Source: Polyangiaceae bacterium (GTDB taxonomy: Bacteria; Myxococcota_A; Polyangia; Polyangiales; Polyangiaceae). From it: a stretch of DNA of 11,152 bases. Shown in pieces: positions 1 to 7,026 of the stretch; the first letter of the stretch is position 1; each line of letters starts with the position of its first letter. Both the position numbers and the translations under genes were made by a program. The notes beneath the pieces are model-generated. The model was not told the DNA's origin. It saw nothing but the letters and a program-made list of their open reading frames with translations, and ran no database searches. The stretch lies in the NCBI GenBank assembly GCA_025934595.1, contig JAICXU010000038.1:1-11152 (forward strand). The letters are read 5' to 3'.

Positions 1-432
1 GAGGTTCGGCTCGTTCCACATTTCGTAATACGTGATGCTCGATTTGAAATGATCGACGGCGGCAGTGACGAAGGCCGCGTAGGCGCCGTCCACAGGGACG
101 TCGTTGTTCGGTCCGTCGCTCTTCGTGTCCGCTTGCGATGCCCACGCGGGCGTGTAGGCGAGCACGGCGAGGATCGAGAGCCCCTTCGCATTCGCAGAGG
201 CAACGAGCGAATCGAAGAGCGTCCAGTCATACGTGCCGCTCGATGGCTCGATTTGCAGCCAGTTGAAATCGAGCCGCACCCATTTCACCTTCGCTGCCTG
301 CGCGACGTCCATCCCGACGTCGGCGGACTGATGCGCATTGAGGCCGAGCTCCTGGGGCGCGGCAGCCGCGTTCGTGGCGATCGCGGAAATGGCTGAAAAT
401 GCGGCAAATGCGAGCGCGCCATAAATTCGCAT
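1..432 (-). CDS. Secreted clan GH-A glycoside hydrolase, N-terminal part (3' end outside window)
   Basis: Only the first 144 codons are present; the frame runs open off base 1. Residues 1-25 form a signal peptide (short basic start MRIYG, hydrophobic Ala-rich core, Ala-rich cleavage zone), so the enzyme is exported. After it come VKWVRLDFNWLQIEPSSG (about 49-66) and GLSILAVLAYTPAWA (about 84-98), which match the first strands of a (beta/alpha)8 barrel in cellulase-type and GH39/GH5-like enzymes. YEMWNEPN at 137-143 is the clan GH-A signature in which the Glu (E141) is the general acid/base; the nucleophile Glu would lie in the missing half. This implies retaining hydrolysis of a beta-glycosidic bond, probably in plant or microbial polysaccharide; the substrate cannot be read. 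ATG at 432 is the natural start because it begins the signal peptide, though no strong ribosome site is visible. It diverges from the DUF3750 gene. Confidence 0.85.
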   Translation of the reverse strand, partial: MRIYGALAFAAFSAISAIATNAAAAPQELGLNAHQSADVGMDVAQAAKVKWVRLDFNWLQIEPSSGTYDWTLFDSLVASANAKGLSILAVLAYTPAWASQADTKSDGPNNDVPVDGAYAAFVTAAVDHFKSSITYYEMWNEPNL

Positions 433-538
433 GATGACGGCAAGTACTGTCCGCACGACGGCCGGCTGTCAAATGAACCGGGGCGCTTTTATGCGTGCCT
501 GTCGAAAGCGCGATGACGCGATAAGCTCTCCGCTTGCG

Positions 539-1228
539 ATGCACGAGAAAATGATGGTGACGCTGATCGTGCTCGCGCTCGGCTCCGCGGGTTGCACGAT
601 CGGCGATCGCGACGTGAAGCTGCCCGAGCCCGCCGAAGGTCACGTCGGACATTTTCAAGGGTACGTCGCGGTCTTGAGCGGCGAGATGCCGGACCCGATC
701 GATCAAGTCTCACGACACGCGTGGATCATCGTGCACGTGCCAGGCGAGAACGATTACCTCCGCTGCGAATATCTCGGAGGCTCGAGCTGCGGGCGAACGT
801 CGGATCCCTTTCACTACTTCGGAGACGGCGACGTCGCGCTCCACGGCTACATCCGAACGCGCCGCGCGAAAGAGATCGCGGAGTGCCTCGAGAAGAAGAC
901 GCCTCCTTACAACGACGAGCATCCCGGCTACATGCCGCTGCCCGGCCCGAACTCCAACACGTACGTCGACGCGATGCTTCGCCGATGCGACATCCACGTC
1001 GACTTGCCGACGACGGCGATCGGAAAAGATTATCGTGGCCCGCTCGGCGTCTCGCTCACGAGCGGAGGCACGGGCGTGCAATTCGAGACGTACGTCACGG
1101 GCGTGAGGCTCGGTCTCACCGAGGGCATCGAGGTGCACATCTTGTCACTCGGACTCGGCGTCGACTTCTGGCCACCGGCGCTGCTCGTGCCTGCGAATCC
1201 CGGTCGCATCGGATTTGCGGATCGTTAG
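539..1228 (+). CDS. DUF3750-family lipoprotein
   Basis: A 229-residue protein. Residues 1-18 are a short hydrophobic leader (TLIVLALG) ending SAG-C, a plausible though not ideal lipobox (Ser rather than Leu at -3), so Cys19 is probably lipidated and the protein sits in the envelope. The body carries motifs I recall from the DUF3750 family: SRHAWIIV (58-65, His60), PGPNSNTYV (135-143) and DLPTTAIGKDY (155-165). The C-terminal quarter (about 170-222) is hydrophobic and glycine-rich. The family has no established function. The open frame extends upstream to 431, but the leader begins only here; ATG at 551 is an equally possible start four codons later, and no clear Shine-Dalgarno settles it. Its TAG shares bases with the stop of the convergent gene. 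Lipidation and family are fairly secure; role unknown. Confidence 0.78.
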   Translation: MHEKMMVTLIVLALGSAGCTIGDRDVKLPEPAEGHVGHFQGYVAVLSGEMPDPIDQVSRHAWIIVHVPGENDYLRCEYLGGSSCGRTSDPFHYFGDGDVALHGYIRTRRAKEIAECLEKKTPPYNDEHPGYMPLPGPNSNTYVDAMLRRCDIHVDLPTTAIGKDYRGPLGVSLTSGGTGVQFETYVTGVRLGLTEGIEVHILSLGLGVDFWPPALLVPANPGRIGFADR

Positions 1229-1944
1229 CCGGAAGCGTCGAGCTCGAGGCCGATCGAAAATCCGAGGAAGCTCGTTCCCATTTGTCCTTTTCGATCGACG
1301 CGGAAAAAATAGCCTCGCCCGGTATGAAAGCGGCTCTCGTCTTTCGAGCGTCCGATGCGCACGAACGTGCCGAGGTCGAGCTCGTCGCCGACGCCGAGCT
1401 GCCGCGCGCCGTTCGCGCGTGAATCGTTCGTCACCCAATCGATCCCCGCATTCATGCCGATGCGCGTGTGGTGCGCGACGTCGAACGCAAGATCGAGCTC
1501 GGCTGGAAGCGTCGCGGAAAGAGGTATGCGCGCCGTCGCGCCGTCGAAGCCGACGCCGATGAGCCCCATCAAATAGCCCGAGGATCCGATCGCGATTCCG
1601 AATCCCGCCGGCGAGAGATGCGCGCCGTACGCGAACGTCCCGTCCACGCCGCCGCCGAGATCGAAGCCGAGCGCGAAACAAAAGCCGAAGCGACGCCCGA
1701 AAAATCCGTGCGCGTCGAGGCCGACCGTGGCGAGGTCGGTGAGCCCGTCGATCGACGTGCCGCGCGCAGCGCGTGCGTAGCGGGCGTAAATGAAAGCGTC
1801 GGCGGCGCCGTAGTCACGCTTGCTCGCCGAGAACCCGTCGTCTTCGTCCGCGCGCGCGACGGCGGGGAAAAATACCGCCAAAATAGATGCAATATACAAA
1901 TAATGGCGCGCCCGCCCGTCGCGGGTGCCGGCCGGATTACACAT
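1225..1944 (-). CDS. Exported beta-rich (probable outer-membrane) protein of unknown function
   Basis: A 239-residue protein with a clear Sec signal: basic n-region to about residue 14, hydrophobic core LYIASILAVFFPAV (16-29), then cleavage at ARA|DE after residue 32. The mature part is built from short glycine-rich stretches with alternating hydrophobic residues, for example GFFGRRFGFCFALGFDLGGG (80-99) and SSGYLMGLIGVGFDG (121-135), and ends with a strand-like SFLGFSIGLEL. This suggests a beta-barrel in the outer membrane or a beta-rich periplasmic protein; I do not recognise a family. The same frame is open to 2190, but a start there would lie inside the Nudix gene and put a long low-complexity tail before the signal peptide. 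ATG at 1944 overlaps the Nudix stop by 8 bases, which suggests translational coupling in one transcript. The stop overlaps the convergent lipoprotein's stop. Confidence 0.7.
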   Translation of the reverse strand: MCNPAGTRDGRARHYLYIASILAVFFPAVARADEDDGFSASKRDYGAADAFIYARYARAARGTSIDGLTDLATVGLDAHGFFGRRFGFCFALGFDLGGGVDGTFAYGAHLSPAGFGIAIGSSGYLMGLIGVGFDGATARIPLSATLPAELDLAFDVAHHTRIGMNAGIDWVTNDSRANGARQLGVGDELDLGTFVRIGRSKDESRFHTGRGYFFRVDRKGQMGTSFLGFSIGLELDASG

Positions 1945-2374
1945 CGCGAAGCCGCTCGGCCACTTTGCGCACGATGGGGCCGTCGGCGGGCGGGAAGGTG
2001 AGCGTCGGGAGCTCGTCGCGGGCGGCCCAACGAAAGGCGGCCACGTCGAGCGCGCGTGGCTCGCTCGAAGCCGGCGTGCGCGTCGCTTCGAAGAAGAGGA
2101 GGAGGACGGCTTTGGTGCGAGCAGGCTCGTTCGCGTCCTCAGCATCATCGTCGTAACGATGGAAAGTGACGTCGACGGCCTCGCCGACATTCACGTCGAC
2201 GCCGAGCTCCTCGCGAAGCTCGCGCACGAGCGCCGCGCGTGGATCCTCGCCCGCCTCGACCTTGCCGCCGGGAAATTCCCACATGCCCGCGAGGTGCGCG
2301 CCGGCCTTCCGCTGCGTCAAAAGAACGCGCTGATTTTCGATGATTACGCCCGCGGATACGAGGACGGTCTTCAC
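1937..2374 (-). CDS. MutT-type Nudix hydrolase, (deoxy)nucleoside triphosphate pyrophosphohydrolase
   Basis: A 145-residue protein of usual MutT size. The Nudix box is complete: G37, E43, R51, E52, L53, E55, E56 and G58 fit GX5EX7REUXEEXGU, and the acidic residues bind the catalytic Mg2+. Upstream, GVIIENQRVLLTQRKAG (9-25) and the WEFPGGK stretch (32-38) are typical of MutT, which hydrolyses 8-oxo-dGTP to the monophosphate and so prevents A:T to C:G transversions. Late residues WAARDELPTLTFPPADGPIV (about 115-134) match the usual C-terminal helix region. The exact substrate is not decided by sequence; MutT-like enzymes can also hydrolyse other NTPs. Translation starts at GTG 2374, with an AGGG about 10 bases upstream as a possible ribosome site. 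It is the first gene of a two-gene minus-strand unit with the exported protein, and diverges from the HEAT-repeat gene. Confidence 0.9.
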   Translation of the reverse strand: MKTVLVSAGVIIENQRVLLTQRKAGAHLAGMWEFPGGKVEAGEDPRAALVRELREELGVDVNVGEAVDVTFHRYDDDAEDANEPARTKAVLLLFFEATRTPASSEPRALDVAAFRWAARDELPTLTFPPADGPIVRKVAERLRDV

Positions 2375-2502
2375 CGGGAAAACCCTGTCGAGGCGCGTCG
2401 AATCACGGGGTTCATGCGCCCGAATTTCATGTATCGTTCGCCGCGATGCAACCCGCCGCGATTTTTGGGCCCGCCCTCGCCATTTTCGCTCCTGTCTTTC
2501 GC

Positions 2503-5148
2503 ATGGCCAAGTGGCCGCCGGACGACTCCGATCTTTCGGGCGGCGATCCGTCGCCGCAGCTCGGTGGTGGTGGTGCGGGCGGCTTCGGCGGAGGACCGTA
2601 CGGCGACGACGGTAACTTCAAAAAGGGCGCGGTAAAGCCGATCTTCATCGTGATCGGCATCCTCATGGTCATCGGCGCCGTGGTCTTCGGCATCTTCGCC
2701 GCGAAGGGCGAAGGCGAGAAGATGAGCGTCGACGACATCGCGCGCGAACGAAAGGCGATCTACGTGCTGCCGAAGGCGGAGCAGATTCCGAAATGGCGCG
2801 CGTGGGCGGCACGCTCGGACGTTCCGGTCTTGCAACAAGAAGCGTTCGCGGAGCTCGCATGGGCGAAGGATCCGGAAGGCATGAAGCTCATCATCGCCGG
2901 GCTCGCTTCCGACGATCATCCGACGCGCGGCACCGCCGCCACCGCGCTCCTCGAATACACGTCGACGCCGGGTCTCGCCGACAGCGCGAAGGCTCCGCTC
3001 GAAAAAGCGCTCACCGAGTCCGACTCGAGCGACAAGCCGCAGATTTGTTGGACGCTCGCGACTCTGCACGACGGCACGGTATTCGACACTGTGCTTGCAG
3101 AATACAAGCTCGGGCATCTCGCGAAGGTACAGAAGCTCGACGAAAATCCGGTGTTCGATCCGCAGATCATGGCGGGCATGGTGTCGCTCGACAAGCTCGC
3201 GACGCTCGCCACCGACGAGAACGACAGCGTGCGCCAGCTCGTGGCCTCGGTGCTCTCGCAAAACGCAGATCCGAAATGGACCGGGCCTCTCACGACGCTC
3301 GTCCAAGACAAGTCGATCGAAGTGGCACGCGAGGCCGCCGTCGGTCTCGGAAAAATCGCGAACGAGCAATCGATCGGGCCGCTCCTCACCGCGCTCGACA
3401 AATCCGACAAAGACTCGCGTCAGAAATTCCTCGAGGCGCTTCGTGACGGCGTCGGCGCGCGAGGCTTAATTTTGGCGCTCCGCAGCGTGTCGCATGCCAC
3501 GCCGGATCGCGAGAAATTCCAGACGAAACAAATCTTCGACATGCTGCGCGATCTCGCCGATCCGCGCGGCGGAGATTTGCTCGCGCAGTACGTCGCGTCG
3601 AATCCGAAGCCGCATTGGAAAACGGAGGCGGGGCTTCGTCTCGCGGAGATCGGCGACGTGCGCGCCGCGCCGATCCTCGGTTGGCGCTTGAAGCAAGATC
3701 CGACGAAGCTCTACGACAAAGCGGAAGATCCGGAATACACGCGCGACGACAATGAGCGCGTGGTGTCGGCCCGCATGCTCGCGGATCTCGCGGTGCTCTA
3801 TCCGGACAAGCGCGCCGAGATTCTGCAGGGCGCGGAAGACGGCGCAATTTTTTGGGCGACCGATTTGCCGCAGCCGCATGCGAACGCGATGCGATTCCTC
3901 GCGGCCGCGGGCTCGCAGAAGGCGCTTCCGCTCCTTCGAAAATGGGCCAATCCGAAGGTCCCGCTTCCCAAGGAAGGCCAACAAGACTTGAAAGGCTTCG
4001 ACGACTGGGCGACCGCGCAGAGCGCGCTCCGTTACCTCGGCTGGACGCGCGACGAAGGGAGCTGGAGCATCCTCGTGAATCAGCTCAATCGCAAGCCGCC
4101 GAAGGTCGACGCGTCGATGCAAGCGCTCATGCAAGGTGGCCTCGCCGTGCTCGGCATGACGATCCGCGCGCTCGGCGTGGGCGCGTCCGACGGCTTCGCG
4201 CAGTGGGGCGATCCGAAGGCCTATCCGATCCTCACCAAGTACATCGAGGACGTCACGCAGAACGAGCAGTCGCGCATCGAAGCGTGCTTCGCGCTTTCGT
4301 GGGTCGCTACCGACGACGAGATGAAAGAGGTCGTCACGAAGGTGCACACGTTCTCGAAGACCGACCCGAACACGTCGATGATTCGTCGCTGCTACCTCGA
4401 GTCGCTCGTGCATCGCCCGGTGCCGAACGCCACGGCGGGGCTCGTCGACATCATCGGCCAGCAAGACGTCGACGTCGAAGTGCGCCACCAGGCCGCGCGC
4501 GCGATCGGATTCGGAGGCATCACGCCGGACATGGCGCAACAGCTCATGGCGAAGCTGAAAGACGCGAACGCTCGCAGCGACGCGGCTCTCGCGCTTCTCA
4601 TCGGCGCCGATCCCGACACGGCGATGCGCGCGATGGCGAGCTACAACGACGCTCCGCCGGAGGCGATGGAGGAGCTGAAGACGATCTACAACCAGTCCTT
4701 CGGCTACTGGAGCGACAAGAACTACGAGAACGGCGACGTCGCTCGCTGGATCAAGAACGCCGAGGCATGCACGCACGTGCGCGTGCGCGACGCGCTGCAG
4801 GATTGGCAGAAACAGATCCTGGAGCGTGCCATCCAAGGCATCGAGTTCGACAACGGCCCGCACTCGCTCACGCGCGTGCAGTTCCGCATGCGTCTCATGG
4901 CGGACGCGATGGGTCAGAACGATCAGAAGCGCTCCGACGCGATCGCGATCTTGAAGTTCATGAAAGAGAAGGGCGTGCTCATGGCGCTTCGCAACGAGCA
5001 AGGGCCGCTCGGTGAGATGGCGCGTCAGGCGTTCTTCGAGGTCATGAATCCGAAGATCTCCGACGAGCACATTCCGGACGCGCCGAAGGCCGCCGACAAC
5101 AACGGCGCGATGCCGTCTGGCGGAAACATCGTTCCTCCGCAGCCGTAG
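2503..5148 (+). CDS. Single-pass membrane protein with HEAT-type repeats
   Basis: From ATG 2503 the protein has 881 residues. Residues 1-45 are an acidic, then Gly/Pro-rich disordered segment (SPQLGGGGAGGFGGGPYG) with KKGAVK just before one membrane helix, PIFIVIGILMVIGAVVFGIF (46-65). The positive charge before the helix predicts N-terminus inside and the roughly 800-residue remainder in the periplasm. That remainder is alpha-helical with HEAT/PBS-lyase-like repeats, best seen at about 272-297 (IEVAREAAVGLGKI then SIGPLLTAL), at about 125-150, and near bases 4470-4620 (VEVRHQAARAIGFGGI then AQQLMAKLKDA). Such solenoids bind proteins; no catalytic motif is visible. The frame also starts at ATG 2446, adding 19 hydrophobic residues; I prefer MAKWPPDD because it gives the charged start. 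Neither has a good ribosome site. The C-terminus is a Pro/Asn-rich tail. It leads the lipoprotein-kinase operon. Partner unknown. Confidence 0.82.
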   Translation: MAKWPPDDSDLSGGDPSPQLGGGGAGGFGGGPYGDDGNFKKGAVKPIFIVIGILMVIGAVVFGIFAAKGEGEKMSVDDIARERKAIYVLPKAEQIPKWRAWAARSDVPVLQQEAFAELAWAKDPEGMKLIIAGLASDDHPTRGTAATALLEYTSTPGLADSAKAPLEKALTESDSSDKPQICWTLATLHDGTVFDTVLAEYKLGHLAKVQKLDENPVFDPQIMAGMVSLDKLATLATDENDSVRQLVASVLSQNADPKWTGPLTTLVQDKSIEVAREAAVGLGKIANEQSIGPLLTALDKSDKDSRQKFLEALRDGVGARGLILALRSVSHATPDREKFQTKQIFDMLRDLADPRGGDLLAQYVASNPKPHWKTEAGLRLAEIGDVRAAPILGWRLKQDPTKLYDKAEDPEYTRDDNERVVSARMLADLAVLYPDKRAEILQGAEDGAIFWATDLPQPHANAMRFLAAAGSQKALPLLRKWANPKVPLPKEGQQDLKGFDDWATAQSALRYLGWTRDEGSWSILVNQLNRKPPKVDASMQALMQGGLAVLGMTIRALGVGASDGFAQWGDPKAYPILTKYIEDVTQNEQSRIEACFALSWVATDDEMKEVVTKVHTFSKTDPNTSMIRRCYLESLVHRPVPNATAGLVDIIGQQDVDVEVRHQAARAIGFGGITPDMAQQLMAKLKDANARSDAALALLIGADPDTAMRAMASYNDAPPEAMEELKTIYNQSFGYWSDKNYENGDVARWIKNAEACTHVRVRDALQDWQKQILERAIQGIEFDNGPHSLTRVQFRMRLMADAMGQNDQKRSDAIAILKFMKEKGVLMALRNEQGPLGEMARQAFFEVMNPKISDEHIPDAPKAADNNGAMPSGGNIVPPQP

Positions 5149-5160
5149 AACGAAATCGAG

Positions 5161-5763
5161 ATGCGTGTAGTCCGCACGTATTCCAGCGCCCTTTTCGGGC
5201 TATTTTTGCTGCTGGCGTGCGGGCCGAGCACGCCGGCGAAGAGCGAGGCGAGAGACCTCGTCCCCGTCCATCTCACGGCATCGGAGGGCACGAAGCTCGT
5301 CTCGGCGTGCACGCCCACCGGTCCCGAGCTTTGCTTCAACGCCGTCGACGACAACTGCAACGGCATCATCGACGAGGGCTGCGGCGTCTGCACCGGCGAC
5401 TTGCAATTCACGATCGCGTGGGGCGACAGCGCGGCCAACGTCGATCTCATCGTCACCGATCCGACGGGCGCCGTCGTCGACGCGCAACATCGCGCGACCG
5501 CGAGCGGTCTCACACTCGATCACGATTGTCCGAGCGACAAAGATCCCTGCAACGGACAGAACATCGAAAACGTGTGTCGCAATGGATCCGATCCGCCGAA
5601 AGGGCTCTACAAAGTCAGCATCAAGCTCGTCGACTTGATGGGCGCGGCCGCTCCCGTGCTCGTGCGATTCGGCGGGCGCGTGGGCAGTCGCTCCTTCGGC
5701 GCGGACACGGAGCTCTCACGTGCCGGTGAGGAAAAGCCCGTTCTTTCCTACGAGCTTCGCTGA
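5161..5763 (+). CDS. Lipoprotein with MopE-like metal-binding motif and DUF2135-like beta-sandwich
   Basis: A 200-residue protein. Residues 1-19 form a lipoprotein signal with a textbook lipobox LLAC, so Cys20 is lipidated. CFNAVDDNCNGIIDEGC (58-74) is the Cys/Asp motif found in MopE-type proteins and in many secreted myxobacterial proteins, annotated as putative metal binding; paired Cys and Asp could bind Cu or Ca. Residues about 80-175 start LQFTIAWGDSAANVDLIVTD and end in YKVSIKLVDLMG, a pattern like the DUF2135/YfaP beta-sandwich, where an Asp-Val-Asp-Leu strand precedes a loop and an asparagine-rich segment (NGQNIENVC, 131-139). Eight cysteines beyond the lipidated one (50, 58, 66, 74, 77, 123, 130, 139) suit disulfides in the envelope. 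It begins 12 bases after the HEAT gene and ends 2 bases before the kinase start, so all three are probably one operon. Role unknown; extracellular binding is inferred. Confidence 0.75.
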   Translation: MRVVRTYSSALFGLFLLLACGPSTPAKSEARDLVPVHLTASEGTKLVSACTPTGPELCFNAVDDNCNGIIDEGCGVCTGDLQFTIAWGDSAANVDLIVTDPTGAVVDAQHRATASGLTLDHDCPSDKDPCNGQNIENVCRNGSDPPKGLYKVSIKLVDLMGAAAPVLVRFGGRVGSRSFGADTELSRAGEEKPVLSYELR

Positions 5764-5765
5764 CC

Positions 5766-6950
5766 GTGAAACGAATCATCGGATCCACGATCGCGAAGCG
5801 CTATCTCGTGCGCGACGTGCTCGGTCGTGGGGGAAACGCGGTCGTTTACGAGGCGCTCGACCGACACATGCAGCGGCCGGTCGCCATCAAGATCCCCACC
5901 ATCGATCACGACGATGCCGATCTCGTGCTCCGGCGGTTCCAGCGTGAGGTGCGCGCGAGCGGCACCGTCGTGCATCCGAACGTGTGCGCAACGCACGAGA
6001 GCGGAAAGCTCGAAGACGGCACGCCGTTCTTGGTGATGGAGCGTCTCGAAGGCGAGAGCCTCGCGGAGCGATTGCGTCGCGAACGATCTCTGCCGCTCGA
6101 ACAGACCATCACCATCTTCTCGCAAGTGCTCTCGGGTCTGTCGGCATCGCACGCGCGGCGAATTCTCCATCGCGACATCAAGCCGGCGAACATTTTCCTG
6201 TCGCAGGTCGAAGGCTACGAGGACCTCGTGAAGATCCTCGACTTCGGCGCCTCGAAACAATTCGGCCCTTCGATCGATCCGGACGCCGAGGAAGTCTCGC
6301 AGGACGACCTCACGAGCGTCGGATTCGTGTTCGGAACGCCCTATTACATGGCGCCCGAGCAAATTCGATCCCTTCCTCTCGACGCGCGTTGCGACCTTTT
6401 TTCCTGCGGCGTGGTGCTGTTCGAGACCCTCACCGGCGAGCGCCTCTATCGTCAGCAAGTGACCGACGAGATTTTTCGCGAGGTGCTCGCGAAGCCCGCG
6501 CGAACCGTTCGAAGCGTGAAGCCTTCGCTGCCGAAAGAAGTCGACGAGGTCGTGCGACACGCGCTGAGGCGAAATCCTGCGGATCGTTATCCAACCGCGG
6601 CCGCTTTTCGGAAAGCGCTCGAAGGGCTCGTTCGCAAGGCGAGCACGGATGCGAGCGAGCTCGCCGCGCCACGCCCTCACTTGACGTCGACGGGCGAGAA
6701 CGAGCGAGCCACGCGCCTCCGTGATCTCAAACAGCAATTTCACGAGATCGCGCAGAAGCACCGCGCCACGCGACAAGCTTTTCAAGGTGAGCTCGCCGCG
6801 CGTCGCTCCGATTTGCATACATCCGTGCCGAGCGTCGCGCCGCGCGGTGAGGATCTGGAAGGCACGGCCACGACCGAGAAAAAGAACGTCCGTCGCCGCG
6901 GCACGACGCCGTCGAAACCCAAAAAGCGGTCGCCATCGCGTCCGCGGTAA
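5766..6950 (+). CDS. Soluble Hanks-type Ser/Thr protein kinase with basic C-terminal tail
   Basis: A 394-residue kinase. The domain spans about 10-290: glycine loop GRGGNAVVYEA (20-30), VAIK with ATP-binding Lys42, helix-C Glu61, catalytic loop HRDIKPANIF (135-144; Asp137, Lys139, Asn142), DFG 159-161, GTPYYMAPEQ (190-199), D210 LFSCGVVLFE and the Arg of PADRYPTA (274). All residues needed for catalysis are present, so it should be active. The stretch from DFG to APE is 40 residues and holds an acidic piece (DPDAEEVSQDD), longer than in PknB-like enzymes. After the domain comes a charged helix (about 311-350, coiled-coil-like) and a Lys/Arg/Pro tail (RRRGTTPSKPKKRSPSRPR). There is no membrane helix, so it acts in the cytoplasm. 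The start is GTG at 5766, 2 bases after the lipoprotein stop, indicating coupled translation. Substrate unknown. Confidence 0.9.
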   Translation: MKRIIGSTIAKRYLVRDVLGRGGNAVVYEALDRHMQRPVAIKIPTIDHDDADLVLRRFQREVRASGTVVHPNVCATHESGKLEDGTPFLVMERLEGESLAERLRRERSLPLEQTITIFSQVLSGLSASHARRILHRDIKPANIFLSQVEGYEDLVKILDFGASKQFGPSIDPDAEEVSQDDLTSVGFVFGTPYYMAPEQIRSLPLDARCDLFSCGVVLFETLTGERLYRQQVTDEIFREVLAKPARTVRSVKPSLPKEVDEVVRHALRRNPADRYPTAAAFRKALEGLVRKASTDASELAAPRPHLTSTGENERATRLRDLKQQFHEIAQKHRATRQAFQGELAARRSDLHTSVPSVAPRGEDLEGTATTEKKNVRRRGTTPSKPKKRSPSRPR

Positions 6951-7026
6951 TAGCTGACAAAAGCCCGTTTTCTTTCCCATTCCGATACACTCGATCTACG
7001 AAAAGTAGCGAGACCTCGAATCCCCC
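6951..7026 (+). promoter_or_regulatory. Short intergenic leader of the second kinase gene; possible promoter
   Basis: This 76-base gap is locally AT-richer than the genes around it and is the only real break between the plus-strand genes. It contains CTGACA at 6954-6959 and GATACACT at 6984-6991, each resembling half of a sigma-70 type promoter, but the spacing is 24-26 bases, too long for a standard pair. No terminator hairpin with a T run is seen. It could hold a promoter for the transmembrane kinase, or the gene may simply be read through from the operon. Confidence 0.25.

Noticed and set aside
592..1422. 276-codon plus-strand frame overlapping the DUF3750 gene in another frame
   Set aside because: Composition is extremely Arg-rich, while the other frame gives a signal peptide and conserved family motifs.
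1225..2190. Longer form of the exported protein starting inside the Nudix gene
   Set aside because: The extra 82 residues are low-complexity shadow of the Nudix coding sequence and would bury the signal peptide; the start at 1944 places it at the N-terminus.
2446..2502. Earlier start for the HEAT-repeat protein (19 extra residues)
   Set aside because: The added segment is hydrophobic without a positive start and has no ribosome site. I kept MAKWPPDD at 2503, but this choice is not certain.
2371..3369. 332-codon minus-strand frame opposite the start of the HEAT gene
   Set aside because: It covers the divergent promoter region and the membrane helix of the real gene, and has no domain or ribosome site.
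3466..5070. 534-codon open frame on the minus strand opposite the HEAT-repeat gene
   Set aside because: It lies wholly under a gene with clear HEAT repeats, reads as Arg/His/Val-rich sequence without domains, and such long antisense frames are expected where third positions are mostly G or C.
5748..6980. 410-codon minus-strand frame opposite the soluble kinase
   Set aside because: The plus strand encodes every kinase motif in order; the antisense translation is Arg/Glu-rich with no recognisable family.
6954..6991. CTGACA and TACACT as a sigma-70 promoter pair
   Set aside because: Spacing is about 26 bases instead of about 17, so I list the gap only as a possible promoter region at low confidence.
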